A stretch of 49,446 nucleotides of DNA from Paraburkholderia aspalathi (GTDB taxonomy: Bacteria > Pseudomonadota > Gammaproteobacteria > Burkholderiales > Burkholderiaceae): NCBI RefSeq assembly GCF_900116445.1, contig NZ_FPBH01000048.1, positions 1 through 49,446 on the forward strand, written 5' to 3'. This document shows positions 17,023 through 24,688 of this stretch, one piece after another; the stretch's first letter is position 1, and every line of letters begins with the position of its first letter. The notes beneath the pieces are model-generated. The model was given only the letters and a program-made list of their open reading frames with translations, was not told the origin of the DNA and searched no databases. The translations under genes were made by a program, and so were the position numbers.

Positions 17023-19116
17023 ATGTCCGAACAACATCTGACTGAAGTCGACGAGACGCTTGATGAATCCAAATTCATCACGTTCGAAGGCTCGCCGTTC
17101 CAGCTTTACCAGCCGTATCCGCCCGCGGGCGACCAGCCGACGGCAATCGACACGCTTGTCGAAGGCATCGAGGACGGTTTGTCGTTCCAGACGCTGCTCG
17201 GCGTGACCGGCTCCGGCAAAACCTTCACGATGGCCAACACCATCGCGCGGCTCGGCCGGCCGGCGATCGTGTTCGCGCCGAACAAGACGCTCGCCGCGCA
17301 GCTTTATTCCGAGTTTCGCGAGTTCTTTCCGCGCAATGCGGTCGAGTACTTCGTCTCGTACTACGACTACTACCAGCCGGAAGCGTACGTGCCGCAGCGC
17401 GACCTGTTCATCGAGAAAGATTCGTCGATCAACGAGCACATCGAGCAGATGCGGCTGTCGGCCACCAAGAGCCTGATGGAGCGGCGCGACGTGATCATCG
17501 TCGGCACGGTGTCGGCGATTTACGGTATCGGTAACCCCTCCGAATACCACAAGATGATTCTGACGCTGCGTACCGGCGACAAGCTCGGCCAGCGCGACAT
17601 CATCGCCCGCCTGATCGCGATGCAGTACAACCGCAATGAAGCCGACTTCCAGCGCGGTTCGTTCCGCGTGCGCGGCGACACGATCGATATTTTCCCGGCC
17701 GAGCACGCCGAAATGGCGGTGCGCATCGAGTTGTTCGACGACGAGGTCGAGACGCTGCAACTGTTCGATCCGCTCACCGGCCGCGTGCGGCAGAAGATTT
17801 CGCGCTTCACCGTCTATCCGTCGTCACACTATGTGACGCCTCGCGACACCGTGGTGCGCGCGGTCGAAACGATCAAGACCGAACTGCGCGACCGGCTCGA
17901 GTTCTTCTACAGCAACGGAAAGCTTGTCGAAGCGCAGCGGCTCGAGCAGCGCACCCGCTTTGATCTGGAAATGCTGCAGGAATTGGGCTTCTGCAAGGGC
18001 ATCGAGAACTACTCGCGGCACTTCTCGGGCGCCGCACCCGGCGAGCCGCCGCCGACGCTGGTCGACTATCTGCCGTCTGACGCGCTGATGCTGCTCGACG
18101 AGTCGCACGTGCTGATCGGGCAGTTGAACGGCATGTACAACGGCGACCGGGCGCGTAAAGAGAATCTGGTCGACTACGGTTTTCGCTTGCCGTCGGCGCT
18201 CGATAATCGCCCGCTCAAGTTCAATGAGTTCGAGCGCAAGATGCGCCAGGTGGTGTTCGTGTCGGCCACGCCGGCTGACTACGAAAAGAAAACGGCCGGG
18301 CAGGTGGCCGAGCAGCTGGTGCGTCCTACCGGCCTCGTCGATCCGGAAATCGAGGTGCGTCCGGCGCGCACCCAGGTCGACGACGTGCTGGCCGAGATCA
18401 ACGAGCGCGTCAAAGTGGGCGACCGTGTGCTGGTCACGGTGCTGACCAAGCGGATGGCCGAGCAGCTGACCGAGTTTCTGGCCGACCACGGCGTCAAGGT
18501 GCGCTACCTGCACAGCGACATCGACACGGTAGAGCGGGTGGAAATCATCCGCGACCTGCGGCTGGGCACATTCGACGTGTTGGTCGGGATCAACCTGCTG
18601 CGCGAGGGGCTGGATATTCCGGAAGTCTCGCTGGTCGCGATTCTCGACGCGGACAAGGAAGGTTTCCTGCGCGCCGAGCGTTCGCTGATCCAGACCATCG
18701 GCCGGGCGGCGCGTAACGTGAACGGCAAAGCGATTCTCTATGCGGACCGGGTGACCGACTCGATGCGCCGCGCCATCGACGAAACCGAGCGGCGGCGCGC
18801 CAAGCAGATCGCCTACAACCTGGAGCACGGCATTACGCCGCGCGGCGTGGTCAAGCGGATTCGCGACATTATCGACGGGGTGTACAACGTCGACGACGCC
18901 CGCGCTGAACTGAAGGAACAGCAGACTCGGGCGAAATTCGAGGACATGTCCGAGAAGCAACTCGCCAAGGAACTCAAGCGCCTCGAAAAGCAGATGATGG
19001 AGCACGCCAAGAACCTCGAGTTCGAAAAGGCCGCACAGACCCGCGACCAACTGGCGCTGCTGCGGCAGCGCGTATTTGGCGCGAACGTCGGCGACCACGT
19101 GCCCGGCGTCGAATAA
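17023..19116 (+). CDS. uvrB: UvrB, excinuclease ABC subunit B
   Basis: UvrB is the damage-verifying helicase-like subunit of nucleotide excision repair; it forms a complex with UvrA and then recruits UvrC. The protein is 697 residues. Walker A is GVTGSGKT at residues 60-67, the beta-hairpin that clamps DNA begins YYDYYQPEAYVP, and helicase motifs V and VI include GINLLREGLDIPEV and QTIGRAARN. The C-terminal UVR domain (EKQLAKELKRLEKQMMEHAKNLEFEKAAQTRDQL) binds UvrC. The first 15 residues are a short acidic extension. A hairpin terminator follows. Unlike the imuA operon, it lacks an obvious SOS box. Confidence 0.98.
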   Translation: MSEQHLTEVDETLDESKFITFEGSPFQLYQPYPPAGDQPTAIDTLVEGIEDGLSFQTLLGVTGSGKTFTMANTIARLGRPAIVFAPNKTLAAQLYSEFREFFPRNAVEYFVSYYDYYQPEAYVPQRDLFIEKDSSINEHIEQMRLSATKSLMERRDVIIVGTVSAIYGIGNPSEYHKMILTLRTGDKLGQRDIIARLIAMQYNRNEADFQRGSFRVRGDTIDIFPAEHAEMAVRIELFDDEVETLQLFDPLTGRVRQKISRFTVYPSSHYVTPRDTVVRAVETIKTELRDRLEFFYSNGKLVEAQRLEQRTRFDLEMLQELGFCKGIENYSRHFSGAAPGEPPPTLVDYLPSDALMLLDESHVLIGQLNGMYNGDRARKENLVDYGFRLPSALDNRPLKFNEFERKMRQVVFVSATPADYEKKTAGQVAEQLVRPTGLVDPEIEVRPARTQVDDVLAEINERVKVGDRVLVTVLTKRMAEQLTEFLADHGVKVRYLHSDIDTVERVEIIRDLRLGTFDVLVGINLLREGLDIPEVSLVAILDADKEGFLRAERSLIQTIGRAARNVNGKAILYADRVTDSMRRAIDETERRRAKQIAYNLEHGITPRGVVKRIRDIIDGVYNVDDARAELKEQQTRAKFEDMSEKQLAKELKRLEKQMMEHAKNLEFEKAAQTRDQLALLRQRVFGANVGDHVPGVE

Positions 19117-19148
19117 ATTCTTCCTACGTATCAAGCAAGGTGCGAAGA

Positions 19149-19177
19149 AAGGCGCGGCAATGTGCCGCGCCTTGTCT
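19149..19177 (+). terminator. Terminator after uvrB
   Basis: AAGGCGCGGCA (19149-19159) pairs with TGCCGCGCCTT (19163-19173) around a 3-base loop, with GTCTTTC following. It starts 32 bases after the uvrB stop codon. Confidence 0.8.
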
Positions 19178-19308
19178 TTCCTGCGCTTTACACCCGCCAA
19201 CACCTTCGCCCGCGCTTTCCTTAACACAGCCTTAAGTCCCTGCTGCCGTAAGGCTTTGCGAGCGTCCTCGTTTGTTCTCCCTGCCGATCAATGATAAACT
19301 TGACCAAT

Positions 19309-19327
19309 ATTGAGAATGGTTCGCATT
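19309..19327. promoter_or_regulatory. Fur box before ftrA
   Basis: ATTGAGAATGGTTCGCATT matches the Fur pattern TGAGAAT followed by an imperfect inverted copy. It is 130-149 bases before ftrA in an AT-rich stretch that otherwise stands out in this GC-rich DNA. Iron repression of the ftr operon is inferred from this site and from known Fur control of FtrABCD in related bacteria. Confidence 0.75.
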
Positions 19328-19457
19328 AACGTTCGTAATGCGATTGTCTGTGGTCTGTCGCCCCCTGTCGGTGGATGTGGGGCCGCGGCTTAAAACGCAC
19401 GCGCACCGCACTGTTCCAATGAGTTCGATTCCAGTCTGATAAAAACAAGGAGTTTCA

Positions 19458-20006
19458 ATGCGGATTTCTTCATTTGTGCGCGGTGGCGCAGCAGCGGTGG
19501 CCGCAGTAGCGGCGCTTTCCGCAACGGCAGCGGAATACCCGATCGGGAAGCACCAGATTCAGGGCGGGATGGAAATCGGCGCGGTCTATCTGCAGCCGAT
19601 CACGATGGAACCCGAAGGCATGATGCGCAAGGCGTCGGACTCGGACGTCCACCTCGAAGCCGACATCCACGCGGTCAAGAACAACCCGACCGGTTTCGCC
19701 GAAGGCGACTGGATGCCGTATCTGCAAGTTCGTTATGAATTGACCAAAGCCGGTTCGAATCAGACCCAGAAGGGCGACATGATGGCGATGGTCGCCAACG
19801 ACGGTCCGCATTACGGCGACAACGTCAAGCTGCAGGGCCCCGGCAAGTACCACCTGAAGCTGGTGGTCGAAGCGCCGATGCAAACCGGCCACATGGCGTT
19901 CGGCCGTCACGTCGACAAGGAAACCGGCGTGGGCCCGTGGTTCAAGCCGATCACGCTCGAATACGACTTCACGTACGCGGGTATCGGCAAGAAGGGCGGT
20001 TACTGA
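19458..20006 (+). CDS. ftrA: FtrA, P19-type periplasmic iron-binding protein
   Basis: First gene of an FtrABCD iron uptake system. The 182-residue protein belongs to the P19/Tp34-like family, periplasmic beta-sandwich proteins that bind copper and iron. A signal peptide occupies residues 1-25 (MRISSFVRGG to TAA). The mature protein begins EYPIGKHQIQGGMEIGAVYLQP, in which the conserved Met and Glu near GGMEI and later His residues (LEADIHAV, TGHMAFGRH) are metal ligands in the family. AAGGAG precedes ATG 19458. A Fur box lies upstream, and ftrB, ftrC and ftrD follow. In Brucella and Bordetella this system takes up ferrous iron after oxidation. Confidence 0.93.
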   Translation: MRISSFVRGGAAAVAAVAALSATAAEYPIGKHQIQGGMEIGAVYLQPITMEPEGMMRKASDSDVHLEADIHAVKNNPTGFAEGDWMPYLQVRYELTKAGSNQTQKGDMMAMVANDGPHYGDNVKLQGPGKYHLKLVVEAPMQTGHMAFGRHVDKETGVGPWFKPITLEYDFTYAGIGKKGGY

Positions 20007-20034
20007 TCAACGCGGATCAACGCGGATCAACGCG
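20005..20034 (+). repeat. Three tandem copies of a 10-bp unit at the ftrA stop
   Basis: GATCAACGCG is repeated three times without mismatch. The first unit overlaps the last two bases of the ftrA stop codon, so changes in copy number would alter only the ftrA-ftrB spacer. Confidence 0.9.
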
Positions 20035-20127
20035 GTTCGCCGCGCCAAACGCGGGGCGGACCGCATGAATGAATGCAGCAGACGGCGCCGGGCGTAAACT
20101 CCAGCGCCGCGTTTTCCGGAAAGGCTA

Positions 20128-20460
20128 ATGAGAATTGACCGAAAGATCGCGATCCTCGCCATGACCGTTTTGACGGTGGGGGCCGCGCACGCAGCGGATC
20201 TGCCGACCTTCAACCTGGAAATGAACGACGGCAAGCTCAATCCCGCGCGCATCGAAGTGCCCGCAGGGCAGCGCATCAAGATCGCGATACGCAACACCGG
20301 CAAGGGCGCGGCCGAATTCGAAAGCGTGCAATTGCGTAAGGAAAAAGTGTTGGCGCCGGGCGGCGATTCGTTCGTCGTCATCGCACCGCTCTCGCCGGGC
20401 GAGTACAAGTTCTTCGACGATTTCCATCAGCAGGCGCAGGGCGTAATCGTCGCGAAGTAA
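20128..20460 (+). CDS. ftrB: FtrB, periplasmic cupredoxin-like protein
   Basis: A 110-residue protein with a signal peptide (residues about 1-22, ending AHA) and one cupredoxin-like domain. PTFNLEMNDGKLNPARIEVPAGQRIKI is the typical first strands, and LSPGEYKFFDDFHQQAQGVIVAK is the last. The expected oxidase role is to handle ferrous iron with copper as redox centre and pass ferric iron to the FtrC permease, as proposed for the Bordetella and Brucella systems. The canonical Cys of blue copper proteins is absent, as in other FtrB proteins, so the copper site must differ. ATG 20128 follows AAAGG. It lies between ftrA and ftrC on the same strand. Confidence 0.9.
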   Translation: MRIDRKIAILAMTVLTVGAAHAADLPTFNLEMNDGKLNPARIEVPAGQRIKIAIRNTGKGAAEFESVQLRKEKVLAPGGDSFVVIAPLSPGEYKFFDDFHQQAQGVIVAK

Positions 20461-20548
20461 GAGTGGTGGCTTGGGGTGCGAGCGCATGCCTTGAACAACC
20501 GGATTGTGCGTTCGCCGAAGCAGTGGAAGGGTAGAGGGGAGAGCTTGG

Positions 20549-21394
20549 ATGGGTCAGATTCTGTTCATCGTGTGGCGGGAAAGCGTTGAGGCCTTGCTGG
20601 TCGTCGGCATCCTGTACGCGTGGTTGAAAAATGGTGACGACGATGCGCGCCGCGGTTTGCCGTACCTGTGGGGCGGCGTCGCGGCCGGTGTGATCGCGGC
20701 GGTCGCGCTCGGCGCGGCGCTGGTTGGTTTCACCGAAGTGCTCTCCGGTGACGCGCAGGATTATTTCCAGACCGGCATGGTGCTGGTCGCGTGTGTGCTG
20801 ATCGTGCAGATGGTGCTGTGGATGAAGCAGCACGGCCGGTCGCTCAAGCGCGACATGGAACAGTCGCTGCAAAAGAGCAAGCGCGATTCGAACTGGTGGG
20901 GTGTCGCATTGCTGGTCGCGTTGGCTATCGCGCGCGAAGGCAGTGAAACGGTGATCTTCCTGTACGGTCTCGGCTTTGGCCAATCGGGTCACGTGGATGG
21001 CAGCCAGATGCTCGCTGTGCTCATCGGCCTCGGTCTCGCATTCATGACCTTCTATGTGCTGCAGTTGGGCGGCAAATACTTCTCGTGGCGGCTCTTTTTC
21101 CGCGTCACTGAAATCATGCTGCTGTTCCTCGGCGCGGGCCTGTTCCAGACCGGTGTCGACAAGCTGATCGACAAGGAAATCCTGCCGACGATCATCGACC
21201 AGATGTGGAACTCGTCAGCCATCCTCGACGATTCGAGTACCTTCGGTTCGCTGGTTGCGACGCTCACTGGCTATCGCGCCCACCCTGCACTGATGAATCT
21301 GGTCGCCTACGCCGCGTACTGGGCGGTCGTCTATCTGCTGGTGCGTCGCGCGAATCGCAAGCCGGCGCAGCAGGCTGCAGGGCGCGCGGCATGA
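20549..21394 (+). CDS. ftrC: FtrC, FTR1-family iron permease
   Basis: An inner-membrane permease of the FTR1/EfeU family, 281 residues with about seven hydrophobic segments. The two acidic iron-binding motifs are RESVE at residues 10-14 and REGSE at 129-133, each inside a membrane helix, as the family requires. ATG 20549, preceded by AGGGGAGAG, places the first motif near the N terminus as in homologues; the upstream extension to 20504 has no homology. The stop codon overlaps the ftrD start (ATGA), which indicates translational coupling. It transports iron released by the periplasmic FtrA/FtrB proteins. Confidence 0.95.
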   Translation: MGQILFIVWRESVEALLVVGILYAWLKNGDDDARRGLPYLWGGVAAGVIAAVALGAALVGFTEVLSGDAQDYFQTGMVLVACVLIVQMVLWMKQHGRSLKRDMEQSLQKSKRDSNWWGVALLVALAIAREGSETVIFLYGLGFGQSGHVDGSQMLAVLIGLGLAFMTFYVLQLGGKYFSWRLFFRVTEIMLLFLGAGLFQTGVDKLIDKEILPTIIDQMWNSSAILDDSSTFGSLVATLTGYRAHPALMNLVAYAAYWAVVYLLVRRANRKPAQQAAGRAA

Positions 21395-22797
21395 GCACCG
21401 TCATGACCCGTCCGGGCCGCCTTGCCGCGGCCGGGCAGTGGATGCAGCGTCACGGCGGTTTGATCCGCGGCATTCAGTGGGTTGTGGTGGCGGTGTATGC
21501 GTTCCTGATTCTCGTGCCGGCGGTGACACCGCTGCCGGACGACACCGCGCATTTGTGGAACAACCTGACGCTTGCCGCGCAGTTCGTGTTCTGGGGCATC
21601 TGGTGGCCGTTCGTGCTGCTGTCGATGGTGATGCTCGGCCGGGTCTGGTGCGGCGTGCTGTGTCCGGAAGGCGCGCTCGCCGAATTCGCCAGCAAATATG
21701 GCCGCGGCTGGGCGATTCCGCGCTGGATGCGCTGGGGCGGCTGGCCGTTCGTCGCGTTCGGCATCACCACGATCTACGGGCAGATGGTAAGCGTCTACCA
21801 GTATCCGAAAGCGGTGCTGCTGGTACTCGGCGGCTCGACCTTCGCGGCAATGATCATCGGCTTGCTGTACGGACGCGAGAAGCGCGTCTGGTGCAAGTAC
21901 CTGTGCCCCGTGAACGGGGTTTTTTCGCTACTGGCGCGTCTCGCGCCGTTTCACTACAAAGTCGATGAAGAAGCGTGGCGCCGTTCGTACAAGAACGGCG
22001 AACATGGGCATCGCGTGATTCCGATCAACTGCGCACCGCTGGTGCCGCTGCGCAATATGAAGGGCGCGTCGGACTGTCATATGTGCGGCCGTTGCAGCGG
22101 ACACCGCGACGCGATCGCGCTGACGTGGCGCGCGCCGTCGTCGGAAGTCGTACAGCTCGGCGACAAACAGGCGAACCCGTGGGACACCGCGTTGATCCTG
22201 TACGGCCTGCTCGGCATCGCGATCGGCGCATTCCACTGGACCGCTTCGCGCTGGTTCGTGGACCTGAAGATGTTCTTTGCAACCTGGCTGGTCGATCACG
22301 ACATCACCTGGCCGCTCGACACCAACGCGCCGTGGTTCCTGTTCACGCATTACCCCGAGCAGAACGACGTGTTCTCGTGGCTCGACGGCACGATGGTGAT
22401 CGGTTACATCCTCGCCACGGCGCTGGTGTACGGCACGGTGCTGCTCGTACTGCTGATGGGGGCGTCGCGCATGCTGGGACGCTTCAGTTTCGTGCGTCTG
22501 CATCATTTGACGCAGGGCCTGATTCCGATTGCCGGCGCAGGTGTGTTTCTCGGCTTGTCGGCGACCACCCTGTCGCTACTGCGCGCGGAGCATCTGTCGT
22601 TGTGGTGGGCGTCGGATATGCGTATCGCGATTCTGGCGATTGCCAACCTGTGGAGCGCGTGGCTCGCCTGGCTCGTCACACGTCGCTATAGTGAGCGCTT
22701 CGTTCAGCGCGGCCTTGCGATGGTGTGGTTCGCAGCGGCGCTGGCGGTGGTCGATAGCGCATGGTGGCTGATGTTCTGGGGCTGGGCTTCGAAGTAA
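21391..22797 (+). CDS. ftrD: FtrD, membrane polyferredoxin (NapH-like)
   Basis: A 468-residue membrane protein that supplies electrons to the Ftr system. It carries several helices and three cysteine clusters: WCGVLCPEG (Cys87, Cys91), WCKYLCPVNG (Cys168, Cys172) and CHMCGRCSGHRD (Cys229, 232, 235), consistent with a 4Fe-4S ferredoxin-like domain of the NapH/CcoG type. The start ATG 21391 overlaps the ftrC stop by four bases. Four or five more helices follow the cluster domain (residues about 275-460). It ends the operon 55 bases before a strong terminator. In Bordetella, FtrD is required for iron use by this system. Confidence 0.93.
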   Translation: MSTVMTRPGRLAAAGQWMQRHGGLIRGIQWVVVAVYAFLILVPAVTPLPDDTAHLWNNLTLAAQFVFWGIWWPFVLLSMVMLGRVWCGVLCPEGALAEFASKYGRGWAIPRWMRWGGWPFVAFGITTIYGQMVSVYQYPKAVLLVLGGSTFAAMIIGLLYGREKRVWCKYLCPVNGVFSLLARLAPFHYKVDEEAWRRSYKNGEHGHRVIPINCAPLVPLRNMKGASDCHMCGRCSGHRDAIALTWRAPSSEVVQLGDKQANPWDTALILYGLLGIAIGAFHWTASRWFVDLKMFFATWLVDHDITWPLDTNAPWFLFTHYPEQNDVFSWLDGTMVIGYILATALVYGTVLLVLLMGASRMLGRFSFVRLHHLTQGLIPIAGAGVFLGLSATTLSLLRAEHLSLWWASDMRIAILAIANLWSAWLAWLVTRRYSERFVQRGLAMVWFAAALAVVDSAWWLMFWGWASK

Positions 22798-22851
22798 GTC
22801 TCAAAGAAAGCTTCAACGCGCTGCCGCGACCGGATCGGCACCCTGTAAAAC

Positions 22852-22889
22852 AAAAGCCGTGGAGATGACAGCATCCCACGGCTTTTTCA
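22852..22889 (+). terminator. Terminator of the ftrABCD operon
   Basis: AAAAGCCGTGG (22852-22862) pairs with CCACGGCTTTT (22876-22886) and is followed by further T residues. A textbook intrinsic terminator 55 bases after ftrD. Confidence 0.93.
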
Positions 22890-22933
22890 TTTTCTGCATG
22901 TGCGACACACGTCGTTTCGTATGTCCGCATTGG

Positions 22934-23027
22934 GTGAGAACCAAAAAAGCGGCCTGGCTGGCTGCGACGACTGGCTTGGTGTCTGCACGAAGGGGTCTAG
23001 TTCTCACGTGCAAGCCGTCGTGGCTGG
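22934..23027. other. Structured intergenic segment between ftrD and hemP
   Basis: Two inverted repeats are interleaved. GTGAGAAC (22934-22941) pairs with GTTCTCAC (23000-23007), while GGCTTG plus CGAC (22968-22978) pairs with CAAGCC plus GTCG (23011-23020). The order allows either alternative hairpins or a pseudoknot. A CACCTC/GAGGTG hairpin follows near 23038-23054. No intrinsic terminator is clear, and no protein is encoded. It lies in the likely 3' untranslated region of hemP. Confidence 0.4.
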
Positions 23028-23098
23028 CTAATGCCTAACACCTCTCGAGGAGGTGGTCCCCACAATACCCGGTACATACTGCTATTCGGTGTTGCCTG

Positions 23099-23359
23099 TT
23101 ACTTCGTCAGGATCAGCTTGCCTAAGCGCGTCGCACGCAGCTGGTAGGTTTCGCCGTTATGCAGGATGCTGACGTGGCTATGTCCTTGCAGCAGCGCGTC
23201 GCTGCGCACCACCCGATCCGACTTCTCGCTCGTACCGCTCGCGTGATCCGCTGCAGGCTTCGCGGCGGTTGCCGTCGCCGTCGATGCTTTCGGACGGCTG
23301 GTCAGCGCGGCCGCCGGGCGGCGCAGGCTGAGTGTGGAAGAGCGGTTGAGATCGGTCAT
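23099..23359 (-). CDS. hemP: HemP/HmuP, hemin uptake protein
   Basis: An 86-residue protein. The C-terminal ~35 residues (SDALLQGHSHVSILHNGETYQLRATRLGKLILTK) are the conserved HemP/HmuP domain, a small DNA-linked or regulatory protein that in Burkholderia and rhizobia is needed to activate haem uptake genes. The N-terminal 50 residues are a Thr/Ala/Lys-rich, probably flexible arm that is longer than in many homologues. ATG 23359 sits 39 bases downstream of an excellent Fur box, so expression under iron limitation is expected. An upstream in-frame start would run through the Fur box and is rejected. No haem receptor or transporter genes adjoin it. Confidence 0.9.
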   Translation of the reverse strand: MTDLNRSSTLSLRRPAAALTSRPKASTATATAAKPAADHASGTSEKSDRVVRSDALLQGHSHVSILHNGETYQLRATRLGKLILTK

Positions 23360-23397
23360 TCGTTTTTGCTGTTGGTCGATTCGATGGATTAATTCTA

Positions 23398-23416
23398 AAT
23401 GATAACTATTCCCATT
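23398..23416. promoter_or_regulatory. Fur box before hemP
   Basis: AATGATAACTATTCCCATT closely follows the 19-bp Fur consensus (AATGATAAT, central base, ATTATCATT); the left half differs at one position. It lies 39-57 bases before the hemP start, where it can overlap the promoter. Confidence 0.88.
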
Positions 23417-23488
23417 TACAAGAAAGAGAAATTCATCGGATTCGACTTTCGATAGTTGAATGACGCGGGCGGAATGCCCGCGCATGCA

Positions 23489-23971
23489 TCAATGCAATGA
23501 ACCGGGTTCCTGCTTGGCCTGCACGTACTGGCGGATCAGCCGCACGGTATCGATATCGTTCTCGCGATACGCCGACTTCACGATTTCCTGCGTCTGCACG
23601 GCGTCCTGGTCGTCGGATACGGGCAGGGTGGTCGTGTATTCGAAGCGCAGGAACAACTGCAGTTCGTCAGGCTGCTCGATCGTCATGGTCAGCGAGCCGC
23701 CGACATAGTCCGCCGTCGGCAGAATGTCGTAGCGCACGCTCTGGCGATCCTCCAGCGTGACACGGTCGCGCACGGTGGCCTGGCCGTAGTGCAACTCCCG
23801 TTCGAGCGTGTCGCCTTGTCGCGAAAGGATGGTGCAGCTGTCGAGTCCGATCACGAACAGTTGCGGCTGTTCGGCGCGCAGCACGAGACCCTCCCACAAC
23901 TGCTCGCGGGTCATCGAGTCGACAAACGGATTCAACGGATCGTTGATCTGGATAAGGTGTTCGAAATTCAA
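23489..23971 (-). CDS. SRPBCC-family protein (DUF1857, AtaL-like)
   Basis: A 160-residue cytoplasmic protein that I recognise as DUF1857 within the SRPBCC (Bet v 1-like) ligand-binding fold. The start MNFEHLIQINDPLNPFVDSMTREQLW and the following LVLRAEQPQLFV are typical, with a conserved acidic, aromatic pattern to the end. The only available start is TTG 23971, preceded by AGGAAG at good spacing; an in-frame stop lies just upstream. No ligand is known. It is upstream of hemP on the same strand but separated by the hemP Fur box, so it is probably not in the same operon. Confidence 0.8.
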   Translation of the reverse strand: MNFEHLIQINDPLNPFVDSMTREQLWEGLVLRAEQPQLFVIGLDSCTILSRQGDTLERELHYGQATVRDRVTLEDRQSVRYDILPTADYVGGSLTMTIEQPDELQLFLRFEYTTTLPVSDDQDAVQTQEIVKSAYRENDIDTVRLIRQYVQAKQEPGSLH

Positions 23972-24096
23972 AACGGCGGCTTCCTATGAAAGCGTTGCAT
24001 AACGTTCAGCCCGGTTGAGCCGATCACGCCATTGTCGCGCTCCGCGAGCTATCGCGCCAATGTGCCGGCAACGAGGCCCGAATGGCCCGCACGACT

Positions 24097-24495
24097 TCAG
24101 ACGACGGCAAGACCCGAGCGGATCGTGATCGAATGCGTGAGGATCTTGTGAACCGGGCACGCATTGGCAATTTGCAAGAGCCGTTCCCGCTGCTCGTCGG
24201 ATAGATCGCCTTCCAGCATGATCTTGCGGTCGATGGTCGAGCCCGCGTCGCCGGTTTCGAGCGACAGCGCCACGCGCACGTCGGCGAGCGGCCAGCCCTT
24301 GCGCTGAGCGTACATCTTCAGCGTAATCGACGTACAGGCACCGAGGCTCGACAGCAACAGCGAGACGGGCGTCGGCCCGCGATCGCCGCCGCCAAGCGAC
24401 TCGGGTTCGTCGGCGAGCCATGTGTGCTTGCCGTCGTCGAAAAGGACCTGGAAATTCGTCGAACCGATGTGGGCGGTGACGGTGGACTCTGCCAT
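24097..24495 (-). CDS. OsmC-family peroxide-reducing protein
   Basis: A 132-residue OsmC-like protein, a family of cysteine-based peroxidases that reduce organic hydroperoxides. The reactive cysteines appear in SSLGACTSITLKMYA (Cys54) and ANACPVHKIL (Cys113), the spacing expected for OsmC/YhfA proteins. ATG 24495 follows GGAG. It resembles the YhfA/redox branch rather than Ohr, because the N-terminal Ohr signature is missing. It lies between DUF1857 and pirin genes on the same strand with gaps of 125 and 193 bases, so co-transcription is uncertain. Confidence 0.88.
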   Translation of the reverse strand: MAESTVTAHIGSTNFQVLFDDGKHTWLADEPESLGGGDRGPTPVSLLLSSLGACTSITLKMYAQRKGWPLADVRVALSLETGDAGSTIDRKIMLEGDLSDEQRERLLQIANACPVHKILTHSITIRSGLAVV

Positions 24496-24688
24496 GCGCG
24501 CTCCTGAACAGGGACGGAAATCGCCGCGCGCCACGAGTCGTCACGTCTGGACGGTGTGGTGCGCGGCATGAATTGCTATTGTGAACGAATTCACCGGCCT
24601 TCGTGCCTATGCGCGGCGGCGGCGCGGGCGGCATGGTGAGCGCCGTGCCACCGCAATCGTGCGCGGCGGCGCGTGCCGGCGTGGCAGA

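Noticed and set aside
17824..19227. 467-codon open frame on the minus strand of uvrB
   Set aside because: Its composition (His, Arg, Gln and Leu rich) is typical for an antisense shadow of a GC-rich gene; uvrB is certain.
20005..20034. Tandem units as a CRISPR-like array
   Set aside because: Units are 10 bases and adjacent without spacers, so this is a simple tandem repeat; no cas genes are present.
22940..22960. A-run as a minus-strand intrinsic terminator for hemP
   Set aside because: A run of six T residues exists on the minus strand but no local GC-rich stem precedes it directly.
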